In this document: in pieces, positions 12,101-23,001 of the stretch
Position numbering within the stretch: the stretch's first letter is position 1
Layout of the letters: every line of letters starts with the position of its first letter
Made by a program: the position numbers and the translations under genes
Notes under the pieces: model-generated
The model's database searches: none
Told to the model about the DNA's origin: nothing
The model's input: only the letters and a program-made list of their open reading frames with translations
Source of the DNA: Marasmius tenuissimus
Lineage: Eukaryota; Basidiomycota; Agaricomycetes; Agaricales; Marasmiaceae
Length of the DNA stretch: 64,000 bases
Assembly: GCA_029532415.1 (NCBI GenBank)
Contig: JAQOTA010000059.1
Span: 496,001 to 560,000, forward strand
Direction of reading: 5' to 3'

Positions 12101-12421
12101 GAGATCGGCGATCGGACTACTCGGAGCATCGGAGCGTTCGGGGTGACGGAAGCCAGAGCGTGTGAACCTGGAAAATTTTAGGTGATCTGACGGTTCTGTT
12201 CTTTCTCTCGGCGACCTCGTGTTGGTTGCAAACAAAGTCAACCGAAACGACGTCGACCCTCATTTCCGACTCATTTTTGTACCTTTCACGCCAACCATCA
12301 TTTACCGCGCGATATCCCTCCTCCCCTCTGATTCTCTTCGTCATAGCTACTTTTCGCTACTGACATTCACTGCCTTTCTTCATTCGACTTCATCATCGCT
12401 TCTTCATTATAAACGACCAGC
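9140..12421. other. Long intergenic stretch, no gene assigned
   Basis: About 3.3 kb with scattered open frames of 60-130 codons on both strands, none with recognisable motifs or convincing splice-linked continuation. Two ACGCGT hexamers occur at 9351-9356 and 9372-9377. The final 200 bases are pyrimidine-rich and are probably the promoter and 5' leader of the gene at 12422. A diverged relic could be hidden here. Confidence 0.4.
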
Positions 12422-15400
12422 ATGGCGCCTCCACCTCCCCCTCCACCGCCTCCACCACCACCAATTTGCTTCCCCGGGTTCGGCAAGAAGAAGGAAAAGA
12501 GATTATCGTTCTCCAGCGCAGCACCAGGCGCGAATCCCAACAACTCTTCGTACGCAGGCTCCCAGCTCTCAGCGATTGTCGGGCCCCCAGGTGCAGGACC
12601 AGAAATGATGAGGCGAAACAACTCATATCATACCACCTCCTCACAGTCTTCCATGATGTACCATGCAGCAAATGGTCGCGGCCTATCCATGGGATCTGTC
12701 CCTACACGAGCATCATCAGGTCTTTCCTTCCACACAGATTCGGAGAATTACGACTTGATCCCTCAGGACGTTATGGAAGATTTCCAGAATACCTCCAAGA
12801 AGACTGGGAAACCCCGACTCATTAGAGGTAACACAATGACTGGCAGCAAGAACAAGCCACCTCCATCGGTAACAACGGCTGGAGATCACGAACACGTGCG
12901 AAGTCTTAGTGATGGGGAGGTCAAGAAGGGCGGGTTTGGGAAGAAGTGGGGCTATGGATGGGGGATTGGAAAGAAGAATAAGGACAAGGACAAGGACAAG
13001 GCGAAGTTGGCTCAGGTCGAGGAGGTTGACACAGAGAGGGGATCGTTTGTTTCTGGATCACAGTCAAATCTTCCCATGTATCAGTCGCAGACATCTATGC
13101 CCCCCGCTCTGACGCCTCATAGGAGCAATACCAGGTCGACCCAGGCGAGCAAGGATACTCAGGATACATTGGTTAGAAGGGATACTCAACGAACTCAGAC
13201 CACGATGCAGAGCCAGATATCCTGGGATGCCAATAGATTCGTTCAGCCCCATCCAGGCCTCACTCGAGAAATGTCCGGTCGCAGCGGTCGGTCCGGATTC
13301 AGCGGCGAGGGCGGGATGCACGCCGGAGGTGCTGATCTAAGTCGGTCGGGAACTGGTAACTCTGGACGAACGGGGCGTTCTGGCACCAGTGGCGGATTCG
13401 GCGGCGGGGCTGACTTGCATCGCTCAGCTACCGGTGCTTCGGGTCGCTCTGGAGCAGATCTCCATCGAAATGTGACCGGCGCCTCCAGTCGTACGCAGGG
13501 TGCTGATATGAGTCGATCAACAACACGCAGAGCGAGGTTCCACTCAAATGACTCGTCTTCGACTCTGATTGGCAGCAATACTAGCGCGTACCAGCGGAAG
13601 CTCCATCCGAACGAGAGTATTCATGAGAGGGTGGAAACGGGTGATCGCCTCGATCAGCTGAGGCAAGTCATGGCCCAGGAAAAAGAGCCCTTGGATTATT
13701 AGTGAGTGTTCCTTTGCCTCCCTGAATGACGATTTTACTGATCCCTCCCTCAATAGTGTCGTACCTAGCGAAGATGCCCATCAATCGGAGTACGTGGCTA
13801 GCAGCGACAAACGACGTCAGTTCATTTGCGGGTACGTGATGGCAATACCTTTTGCCAATTCTACAATTGAGCTTGGCGTTTAATAGCTTCTCTGGTACAA
13901 ACGGACATGCGATCATCACTCCTTCGCAAGCATTTCTTGTGGCGGACTCGAGATATTGGAGTCAAGCATTGAGGCAGATCGACTCAAATTGGACTTTGAT
14001 TAAAGCAGGGAACATAGGCCAACCAAAGGACTGGATCGATTGGCTCATTGTAAGTGATACACCTTGTGTCGCCTCCCGCTGTTTCGCTAAATCCTCTTGA
14101 TAGGCTACTATACCCCCGAACTCCCGCATCGGGATTGATGGGCGAATGGTCTCATACGAGAAAGCGACTTTACTGAACTCGAAAATCAACTCCACCGGGT
14201 CGAAACTCGTCTACCCTATTCAAAACCTTGTCGACCTCATTTGGAAAGATAAACCCGCCAAGAGCCGTGAACCTGTGTTCCTGCATGGAAGGGAGTTTAC
14301 CGGCGAAGATGCGTTAAGCAAATTGGAACGCTTGAGGGAATGGATTCGAACTCAGCCCCCCGACATGCCCAAATATTCTACGTCAGCACCAGCACAACCG
14401 AAGCCGAATCAAATCCCAATTGGGACCCTGATTTCGAGTTTGCCTGCTATAGGTAAGGGAAGATCGTTTGTGGCGGGAGAACCCGACTGACCTTTGACTT
14501 GATCTAGCATACCTTCTCAATCTGCGAGGCAGCGACATTCCATACAATCCACTCTTTCACGCCTACCTCTTCGTCTCTCTAGATCCTGCACATACGACAC
14601 TCTTCCTTGACTCGAGCAAGATCCTTCCGGACGTCGACTCGTACCTGGCCAGCCTGGGGGTGCAAAGAAAGGACTACGTTGACATCTGGCAGTTCCTACG
14701 ACACCGAAAATGGGGTGGCGAGGGAAAGATCATCATTTCACCTCAGATGTCATACACCATCTCATTAGTTTTGACCCATTTCCGCACGATGGTGTTGCCG
14801 TCTTACGCGGAGCATATGATGTCGATCAAGAATTCGACAGAGTTGGATGGAATGAAGAGGGCTTATCTAAGGGATGGTGTTGCATTCGTGAGTTGCCTGT
14901 TTTTGGACCCCACATCGTGCTAATAAGTCCTTCGCCCATAGACACGGTTCCTCGCATGGCTCGAGTCCAAGCTGTCGGACGGATATGACATCACGGAATG
15001 GGAAGCTGCCCATCGTCTCACAGAATTCCGAAGAAATCAGAAGCACTTCATGGGTTTGGCCTATGAAAATATCAGTGCCAGCGGAAAGAACGCGGCTTTG
15101 CCACATTACGCTCCTAGGAAGGATGAGGCAAAGATGATCGATAGGACTCAAGTGTACTTGAAGTGAGTTACCCGCGCTATCTTCGCATCGAGACTACGTA
15201 CTGATACCTCTCAACCAGCGATTCGGGTGGCCAATACCGCGATGGAACATGTGACACTACACGAACAGTTCATTTTGGTCGTCCGACCGAAGAAGAGTGC
15301 GAGGCGTACACTCGCGTACTTCAAGGTCATGTAGGTGTCAAAGTTTTACCGCGCTAACTAGCTCTCACAATGAGACCGTCTATAGATTGCCATCGATACC

Positions 15401-16139
15401 GCAGTGTTCCCTGAAGGAACATCCGGCTTGCAACTCGATGTTCTGGCTCGTCGAGCACTGTGGAAAGAAGGAATGAACTACATGGTTCGTACTCATTCAT
15501 GTTTTCCCTCTGAACGTGACATCTTATGATCATTAACAGCATGGCACCGGACATGGCTTTGGCTCCTTCTTGACAGTACACGAAGGCCCGCAAGGCTTTA
15601 ATAGCGCCGTTCCCCTGGCTGTAGGTCACGTCGTTACCAACGAACCTGGCTTCTGTGAGTTATGCTTCCTCTATCTTCCTCAACTCACTCTGACCTGCCA
15701 TCGCCCTGCAGACAAAGAAGGGAAGTTTGGTATTCGCATCGAGTCAGCATTGGCAGTAAAGAGGCTTAGGGTATGTCTCCATCCCGAAAGACATCGACTC
15801 TCCACTCACACGAACTTCCAGCCGAAGGGACATCTAAGCGGGGAGACCTGGCTGGGCTTCGAGAGATTGACCTGCGTCCCCATTCAGACGAGGATGGTCA
15901 AAGAGAGTATGCTCACTAAGGAGGAGAAACAGTGGCTGAAGGTCCGTCCATTCGTCTATTGCTCTTCCATCCGGTACTGATAAGTTTGCGAGTAGGATCA
16001 CAATCAACGGTGCCTCGACAAGCTTTCGCCCTTCCTCAAGGATGATAAGAGAGCGATGAAGTGGCTCAAGCGCGAAGCAGAACGTGGCATTGGCCTTGCT
16101 GCAGCCGCACCAGGCGGCTTCACAGTGGACTGGGACTAA
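12422..16139 (+). CDS. Aminopeptidase P (Xaa-Pro aminopeptidase, M24B) with long disordered N-terminal extension
   Basis: Metalloprotease removing an N-terminal residue that precedes proline. Twelve exons (12422-13701, 13757-13831, 13887-14049, 14104-14452, 14508-14887, 14942-15162, 15219-15330, 15386-15484, 15540-15654, 15712-15770, 15822-15941, 15996-16139) sum in frame to 1038 residues. The enzyme part starts near residue 406 ([10 protein letters not shown], then [13 protein letters not shown]) and matches a full-length aminopeptidase P of about 620 residues. All five metal ligands are present: D824 and D835 (NDSGGQY / GTCDTTRT), His898 in GTGHG, E928 (TNEPGFY) and E942 (RIESA). The first 405 residues are extra: 12 consecutive prolines after MA, a [12 protein letters not shown] stretch, a KDKDKDKAK run, and four imperfect repeats of the type AD(L/M)xRxxTGxSGR at 13327-13530. 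The extension shares one uninterrupted exon with the first enzyme residues. Confidence 0.9.
13327..13530 (+). repeat. Imperfect Gly/Ser/Arg repeats inside the aminopeptidase P extension
   Basis: Four units read [49 protein letters not shown] and [11 protein letters not shown]. They are low-complexity and presumably unstructured, and they lie just before the catalytic part. Confidence 0.75.
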
Positions 16140-17679
16140 GCTAGTCTCATGTTATTTATCTATCTCTAGGCTGGTTCCTCTCGCTGCTTTTTTCTCCCTC
16201 ATCAGTCTTGCTATCCGTCTGTTTCCTCTCCCTCTCTTGTTTATTGTGACTTTTCCCTCTCACCTCTGTAAACTCAGTTTCCTCTTTCTTCTTGGCTCCG
16301 CCTGATCGGATTTGGATGGTTGTACATGCTGCTCTACGAAGGATACCTCACTCTACACATCTACTCCGCCGTCGCTTTGTTATTATGCTTCCTTTTCCTG
16401 ACATCCTACCTACTTTTACTTACGGCTCTTAGTGTTTCTTTCGTGGAACTTCTAAATTACTGACGATACCTATATACTTATAGACGACTGTGTACTCTCC
16501 ATTATTTACTCTTACGTTGACCAATGCGAACGAATCTTTATGAACGACCGAAGCGAGCCGAAGCATTTCATTTTTCGTGCTCGGAGTTGTACTTAACAGC
16601 GGAAAGTGACGTAAGCGTGGTGCTACTCTCATTCTGCCACAATCTCCGAAGTTCTAAAGTTCATCCGCTGCCTATCTACACGCTCTTCGGCCTCGAATTT
16701 GCGTTTCACAAGAGCCCAAACCGACATGTGCGGCTCAAATACAAGTTTTTTGGCAGTTTCTCGAGACACATGAGCTTGGAGACATCCGAAACGGCCTCAG
16801 CAACGCAGCGGAAAGACGAATGCCATGGCTGACAACTCGCTTTCGGGTCCCATGCGAGTCGGTGCCCGAAAGCTAGGCACTCTAATTTTTCCGTTCCGTC
16901 TTATGTGAGCAATATCCATCGTTACCACTGGTGATATCTTTGACCCCTTTCACGCGTATCGTGTATCGACCGATGGTCTCGTCTCCCGGATACAGTAGTA
17001 CGAGCGAAAAGCTGTAGAGCGATACTACAGGACCCTGCGAGCCCAGTATTTCTCTTCCTCAGCCCTTTAACTTCACTAAGGGATCTCTCAGTGCCAGCAG
17101 GCACGTAGTTGAATCATGGCCAATGCCATTGGCAGCATCAACAACCGGATATGTGTCATACGCGAATTGTGCAAGCCGGATGAAAGCCAATAACGAGCCC
17201 AATCGAGACCCAATCGCGATCAAATCGAGCAGGGTCGGACGCTTAGCATGGTCAAGTTTCAGCAGGCTTCGACACTTTCGGGACCGTAAGGTTCGGAAAC
17301 CACAAAAATTCCCGGCGTACGACAAGATATAGACCGTTTCTGAAACGTGATACGACTTGGCCATTTCCCCGCCACCTCAGATCCTCCTGAGGTACTCCTG
17401 AACGCAGCATAGAGACCAGAGGTCAGTGCCTGTTGCCTTCGGAGCTCAAAGGCACGGGGAACTGTCATTCGGACGACGGAGAGCAACCACTCCGAATTTC
17501 AAAATCGTTTCATGCAGTCCTCCGGTTCCCGGAAAGCCCAATTGCAGTCTTGTTGAGATTTCAATACCGGAAACGCGCGCCACCCTCGAGCCTGTAAAAA
17601 AACCAAGGACGGATTAAGGTTGTCCACAAGCTCTCTTCTCTACCCCCATCACTCCCCCTCCCCCACCACCACCACCACC
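16140..17679. other. Intergenic, no gene assigned
   Basis: About 1.5 kb. The first part is T- and CT-rich (probable 3' flank of the aminopeptidase gene). The end carries an (ACC)n stretch just before the start at 17680. Short open frames show no motif. Confidence 0.4.
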
Positions 17680-19263
17680 ATGGGCTTGCAGGGCATCTCA
17701 CAACTCTATCGCAACGTTGCGTATGCCGCTGTCGGTGGAGATCCTCTATTGGCGGAGCCGACGGCGACTGGACTCTGGCTTATCCATGTCCTTCAGGTCT
17801 ACACGTCTTGTATGGTGCGTATTGAACTCGAATCTCCTCCAGTGATGTGCAAGAAAAGTTCAATCGGACGCCTTCATCTTTTAGGTTACCCTCGCGGTTT
17901 GGGACTGGATCTCCTGCCTCAAGAGTACGCTTCAGATCGCCATTTTCGCGGTACGAATCAACTACTAACTCTCAATCTACTTTCCAGTGGAATGGCACCG
18001 GATCTGGAAACGAGAATGGTCTCTGATCAAGTTTCTGTACATATGGACGCGCTACTACGGATTGATTTGCTTCTCTATCAACCTTTGGCTCTTCAACGCG
18101 GACATCACAGTCGAGCGATGCAAAACTCTGTTCGTCGTTTTTTTTTCCCCTTTCCTTTCCCCCATATGAACGATCTCACCCTCCCCACTACAGTCATTAT
18201 CTCATCGCCCTTACTTGCATGTGGACCACTATCGGCAGTGGTACGTTTTGCGTTACCTAGCACCCTCTTCATGCGTATGCTCACGTCGGGATCTATGTTC
18301 TCCCAGAAATGATTCTTGCTGTCCGGACGTACGCCTTTCTCGGGAAAAAACTTTGGATAGCCGTCGGCCTCGGCGTCGCGTTGCTGGGAGAAATCGCTTT
18401 CCTTCTGTACGTCGGTATTGCGGCGGTCTTCCAATCGCCTCTACCATTCGGAGACGTCGGTCCTTGTACCGCTAGCGATGCACCTGGAAAGCATGTCGTG
18501 ATGGGATTCTGGTTGTGCCCGGTCGTTTTCGACCTTATCTGCACTGCTTTGACGGTCGGAAAGGTATGTATCCTGATTCCTCGGCGTCTCAGCACGGGCC
18601 TGTCCGCTTACAAGCTGGACTTTTTTTTTTTCGCTAGGCGCTGCAATTGAAGCATATGGGGGTTAAGAGCGACATCCTTAAAATCTTCTTGAGGGAGGGA
18701 TTGTTGTACTTTGTTGTAAGTTTTAACAATCCTCGCCTCACTACCTTTCGTATTGAACCTTCTTGTTTCTCGATAGGCCGTTGCCGCAATCAACATCCTC
18801 AACGCCGCGTTCATGTTCCAGTCGTAAGTTTCTATTTACCCTGTACAGGCACTCGATCCGAACAATACCAACGCTTCTATTCTCTACAGCGAGATCAACA
18901 TCCAGAACATCAACTGTACGTTCTCTCTCTTCCACAACAGTCCCTCTAACACAGAGCTCACGCCCCCTTCTCAATTTTCTAGCCTTCCTCGCATTAATCC
19001 TCTCGCAAATTCTCTGCTGCAGACTCGTCTTGAACCTCCGAAAAGAAGGACAACAAGGTTACACCACCAGCGACTCCCACGGAGGCAACTCCTACACCGG
19101 CGGACCCGTCCCCCCACGTCGCGTTCCAGGCGGTCACGGAGGAGCGACGTCCAACTTTAGTATCCCACTCAACACTTTCCAGGGTACACCAGGCGATAAC
19201 GGGTCGGAGGAGTTGTATACTGGAATCAAGGTCACACATCATTCTTCGTTTTCGTTCGATTGA
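17680..19263 (+). CDS. DUF6533-type multi-pass membrane protein
   Basis: Member of a family expanded in Agaricomycetes, with about seven helices and unknown function. Nine exons (17680-17814, 17885-17924, 17988-18129, 18194-18240, 18307-18563, 18638-18715, 18777-18823, 18890-18915, 18983-19263) join in frame to 350 residues. The signature is VWDWISCLKMEWHRIWKREWSLIK followed by a TRYYGL helix. Later helices are EMILAVRTYAFLG and SFLALILSQILCCRLVLNLRK, then a Gly/Ser-rich cytosolic tail. Several splice choices were forced by frame: the donor at 17925, not 17951; the acceptor ending at 18306; and the acceptor at 18889. The first is supported because it restores the usual spacing WDW...IWKR.W of the domain. 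Confidence 0.85.
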
Positions 19264-19509
19264 ATAGTGTGGGCTGATCGGTTTTTTCTTCGGGCTTGGA
19301 TAGGTTGATGTTGAGAGGTTGAGGACGGAAAAGTAGAAAGCAGGAGGAGGGGGTTCAAATGTTTATAGGTTACTTGTGCTAGGAGGGGTGGTTGATAAAG
19401 TTTTACTCACGTTCGTTCTTCACTTTCTAATATACCAGCTTGTTGGATTCGAATCCTTTTGCCGTTCATTTCTCCCCCCAAGCCTCCCAGACGTCTTTGC
19501 TGAGCGGGC

Positions 19510-20010
19510 GTATTGAGGCTCTACAAAGCTGTAGACTCCCAGAAACTTGGTAATAGACCGTGAGAGTATGGTCTCCAATTCAAAGCCCCCCGCAGATTTC
19601 TGAACAGCGTTAGGAGTGTGGATGGATCAACCATCAGTGGCGTATTGGGAGGACTGGTAGTACAAGTGCTGTAATGCTATTTCGCTCCACTCTTTGTTCC
19701 ATCTTTGCTGGGCGGGCCCTACTTACGAGGCTGTAGGTACAGTGACCACCCCAAAAACCCTGGAAATAGATTGTGAGAGCACTCATGGAATCCTTGACTT
19801 CGCCATTAGCGCCTCGTTCGTTGTGGGAGCGGGTTGTGCAAATAAACGCTGTTTCGAACCTCTGGTCATCAAACTAGTTTCCATGATCCACTACTGACTA
19901 GGGCTAGCGGGGCTGTAGGTGTCACCCCAAAAAGCCTGGAAATAGAATGTGAGAGTGAGTCTTGAGTTCGCCGCTACATAGCGTTTCGCTCGTTATGTGG
20001 CTTTGTACAG
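19510..20010 (+). repeat. Degenerate direct repeat, three copies
   Basis: Near 19525, 19730 and 19910 the sequence returns to a theme of GCTGTAG, then CCCCAAAAA.CCTGGAAATAGA, then TGTGAGAG, and in the last two copies ...TTCGCC.....GCGTTTCGCTCGTT-like text. Spacing is about 190-205 bases. It is too diverged to name; it could be a decayed element or satellite remnant. Confidence 0.5.
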
Positions 20011-20270
20011 TGATCCATTTCCAAGTTCCCCGCATCTGTTGTATGTAAAACTGTCAGAAAAGCCACCGATTGGACTGTCAAAGCGGTGTCAGGCGGGGGG
20101 TATCGATATCTTTGGCGCTCTGGTGAACGCGTTCATAGACACAGGGGCTGCAAAATGAAAGACGGATCTTGCAAAGACTTGGTATTCGGAGGGTGAAAGG
20201 TTCAAGAATTATTGAATAACGAGCGCTTAGACCTATAAATACAAACGTGATGTGTTACAAGACTTCTGCC

Positions 20271-20369
20271 GACTGACTGACTGACGCTCAAGAGTCAAGA
20301 ATCAAGAATCGCTGTGATACGAGGAGGAAGGAACAACCAGACGTTTCTTCTCTCTCTCTCTCTCTCTCT
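20271..20369 (+). repeat. Microsatellites (GACT)n and (TC)n
   Basis: GACT repeated about three and a half times at 20271-20285, and a TC run of about ten units at 20349-20369. Confidence 0.85.
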
Positions 20370-20579
20370 ATCTCACGGGTATGACGGAAGAGACTACGAA
20401 AGATATGAGGTTGCGAGCGGGCGTATGATGTGTGACCCCCGCAAAAGATAACTAAAAGAAGGGGGGGGAATCGCGGCGTCAGAATGGACGTGCATTACAA
20501 TCAAAAACGGAGATGAACGAACGTACCACGAGACAAGGGGTGGCTTGACGTAGCCTTTTGAGACTGCCAAGTCGACGTA

Positions 20580-21000
20580 CTACCACAAGTATAGCGACGA
20601 TCTCTTCTTCACGCTCGTCGACCTCAACTCTGTGGGAATAGAATCCGTGCGTTGATGACGGACACTAACGGTTTGTGACCCGGTCATCTTGCGCATGCGT
20701 ATGGTCTCTGGCGGCGGTGTATTGGGAGTTGTAGGGGAGGTTGAGGTTGGGGTGTGGGCGTAGGTATGGGTGGGAGACTCTTCCATTTGGGATTGTAGCA
20801 TACTAAAGTCGTACATGTCGAGTGTTGGGGATACCGTGAAACATGCGAGAAAAGATGATAATGGGCTTCGTTTTGGTGTTACTCCGGAGCTGCTTCTACT
20901 ACTCGTTGTTGAGGACGCCTACGTGGAAGTCAATGGAACGGTTCAAGCTGAAGGGATGGGAAAGATGTAAGGTACTCACTGATGAGGGGGTGCTAGACAT
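20580..21000 (-). CDS. Small Ser/Thr-rich protein, function unknown
   Basis: Two exons on the minus strand: 21000-20980 (MSSTPSS, 7 codons) and 20918-20580, joined through a 61-nt intron with GTGAGT donor and TAG acceptor, total 119 residues. Composition is Ser/Thr/Pro-rich: SSTTSSRSSSG, then a short hydrophobic patch (SFLACFTVSP), then THTYAHTPTSTSPTTPNTPPP and a basic end (SVKKRSSLYLW). I recognise no domain. The in-frame splice between a tiny first exon and a Ser-rich second exon argues for a real gene, but low complexity weakens that argument. Confidence 0.4.
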
Positions 21001-23001
21001 GGTTGGAGTTCGGAAATGAGGCCAAGTCCTGACGACAGGCCTCTATTTATCTATTTTTCTCGATATCCGCTTCCCGTGAATGTATATGTCTAAGATCAAG
21101 GGAAAGGTTTCTCAGGGCTTTTCCAAGATTTAGCCAGAAAACTGACCCTTTCTCTAGAGCGCCCCTGCCTCTGCCTCGTGCCCTTGTCATAAGTTTCGGT
21201 ACTTGGAGGAATCTTTTCCCCATTCTAAAGCCATCCGCTCTTTCTACGTGGGGCCTAACGTCACAAAACGTAGGGTCCTCCTAGAAAACTGGGCTTTAGG
21301 ACAGGCAGGGGCGGAGGATAGGTAATGATGTCGGCGCAGTAAAAAGTGCGGAACTGACAGAGAATGAGACACGAGACCCTTTCCGAGACACTTGTGTACC
21401 CCACAATGACGCCTTTGACAAATGACGAACAATACGATTGAGTCCGCGGAACGAAACGAGCGTATGATGATCGTTCTATTACTCACAGGGTGATAATTGC
21501 GAGAAATGTCATTGGTTGGCCGAGAGCTTTGAAGAACTTCGATAGCGATCACCAGGGTGATATGGTCGTAGAAATTTAGAATACCGGTGTGACGACCCTG
21601 CCGTCTTCCACGAAATGTCAAGACGAGGTGTCCAAGGAAGGAGATAAAAGTGCATCCGATGCCTTGAAAGTCTTGTCAGAGCCGTATGGGCAGCTTCAAA
21701 TCGACATGAGGAGACCCGCGAAACCGAGGATACAGTTCGAATAAATGGCCCATCAAGTTCGTTATCCGACGCAAAAATGACCAGATTGTTCTCCCTCTTC
21801 TTATACTTCGTGTTCTTGTTGGTGTCCATCTGCGTCGGATTTCGTGTCACGACGGTCTGCATGTAAAGTCGACCCCATAATTTTTCGGTTCTCGGCCCAG
21901 TTCGCTGCGGTCTTTGTCTCGTAAGTCTTGCGGTAGAACCAACAGGCAAAAATTAACGCACCCGTTGGGCTTTTGCCGGCTTATGTTGTCCTTTCTGGCA
22001 GCAGCAAAGTTGGATAAGCTGATGTGTGAGAAGGTTTGGTTATCATTTGCCAGAATGAGTGGGTTTGCGGGCCAAGTTCTGCCAAACGGCACTCAAGAAG
22101 TTCTTCATGAGCCTGGGATTGGGATGGGCGAGGTGCAAAGTCAAGATAGGTAGATAGCTGGCTCTCGATGATGATATAGGTCGTAAAATGAAGGAGGTCA
22201 TGAGCTTTGCTGGACGAAAATAGGACCTGGATAATGGATTGGGATGACCAAACCTCCGGATTCAAACGCCCGGAAATCCGTTGCGCTTTCCATTCGAACT
22301 ATGACCATGACCTCCACTGTTTTCATAGATACTACGCTGTCCTTGCAGCGCTCTGCTATTCTATCATTTCTTATTCTCGATTGCTCGACGACCCATCAGC
22401 ACATGAACAGCTTTGACTGCGGGTGACCTTCTTCTAGCAGGGAGCACGGGTGTCATTTCTCGGAGGGCTCGGAAAAACGTTGAGGGTGAGCACCATTTTT
22501 GTCGAATTTCCTTCCCGTGCCTCACTTCCTTCTCAGACTCGGACTCGAGCACGGGTCGAAAGCCAAACCTATAAGGAGAACAACGTTCCTATCAGGGCTT
22601 TCGGATGACGCTTCACTGTATAAAAACATTCAGCGAGCCTTGTGCAACGGCTTCAAACGCAACTTTTTCGCGTTCACATCACTGTAACAATCCCCACATG
22701 TGATCGAGCATGTCGACTTCGCTTCTCATATTCGGCATACCCAATATGAAAGACATTCACCATGGAAGCATGATGTAAGACTCAGGAGGATCGGGCTTGG
22801 TTTGGGGATGTAGGGCTGACAGGCAACGCTTCGTCTTCTACCACCACGAGTCAGCGTTGCAGCCAAGGGCTTGAGCTGTTGAAAGCCTTTCACGAGGTCC
22901 GTTTTTGGTTTTCTCTGCTCTCATTATTCCCCGATATTCACTTGAAAAGGCCTTTTCTAGAGGGTACCTGCAAGTTCTCTTGGCTTCACCTGGTGTCAAG
23001 G
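21001..23001. other. Intergenic, unresolved minus-strand open frames
   Basis: About 2 kb. Minus-strand frames of 80-146 codons overlap at 21244-22265, but I found no domain or convincing exon chain. A diverged membrane-protein relic is possible and unproven. The last 150 bases precede the beta-mannosidase start. Confidence 0.35.

Larger units (their letters stand above)
19264..20579. other. Intergenic with degenerate direct repeats
   Basis: No gene assigned over about 1.3 kb. It holds the degenerate repeats and the simple repeats listed separately. Confidence 0.4.

Noticed and set aside
12367..12671. Minus-strand frames with long poly-Gly
   Set aside because: They are the antisense shadow of the polyproline start of the aminopeptidase P gene.
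17925..17987. Donor at 17951 (GCG/GTACGA) for the DUF6533 gene
   Set aside because: It leaves the wrong phase for EWHRIWKREW; the donor at 17925 gives frame and the usual domain spacing.
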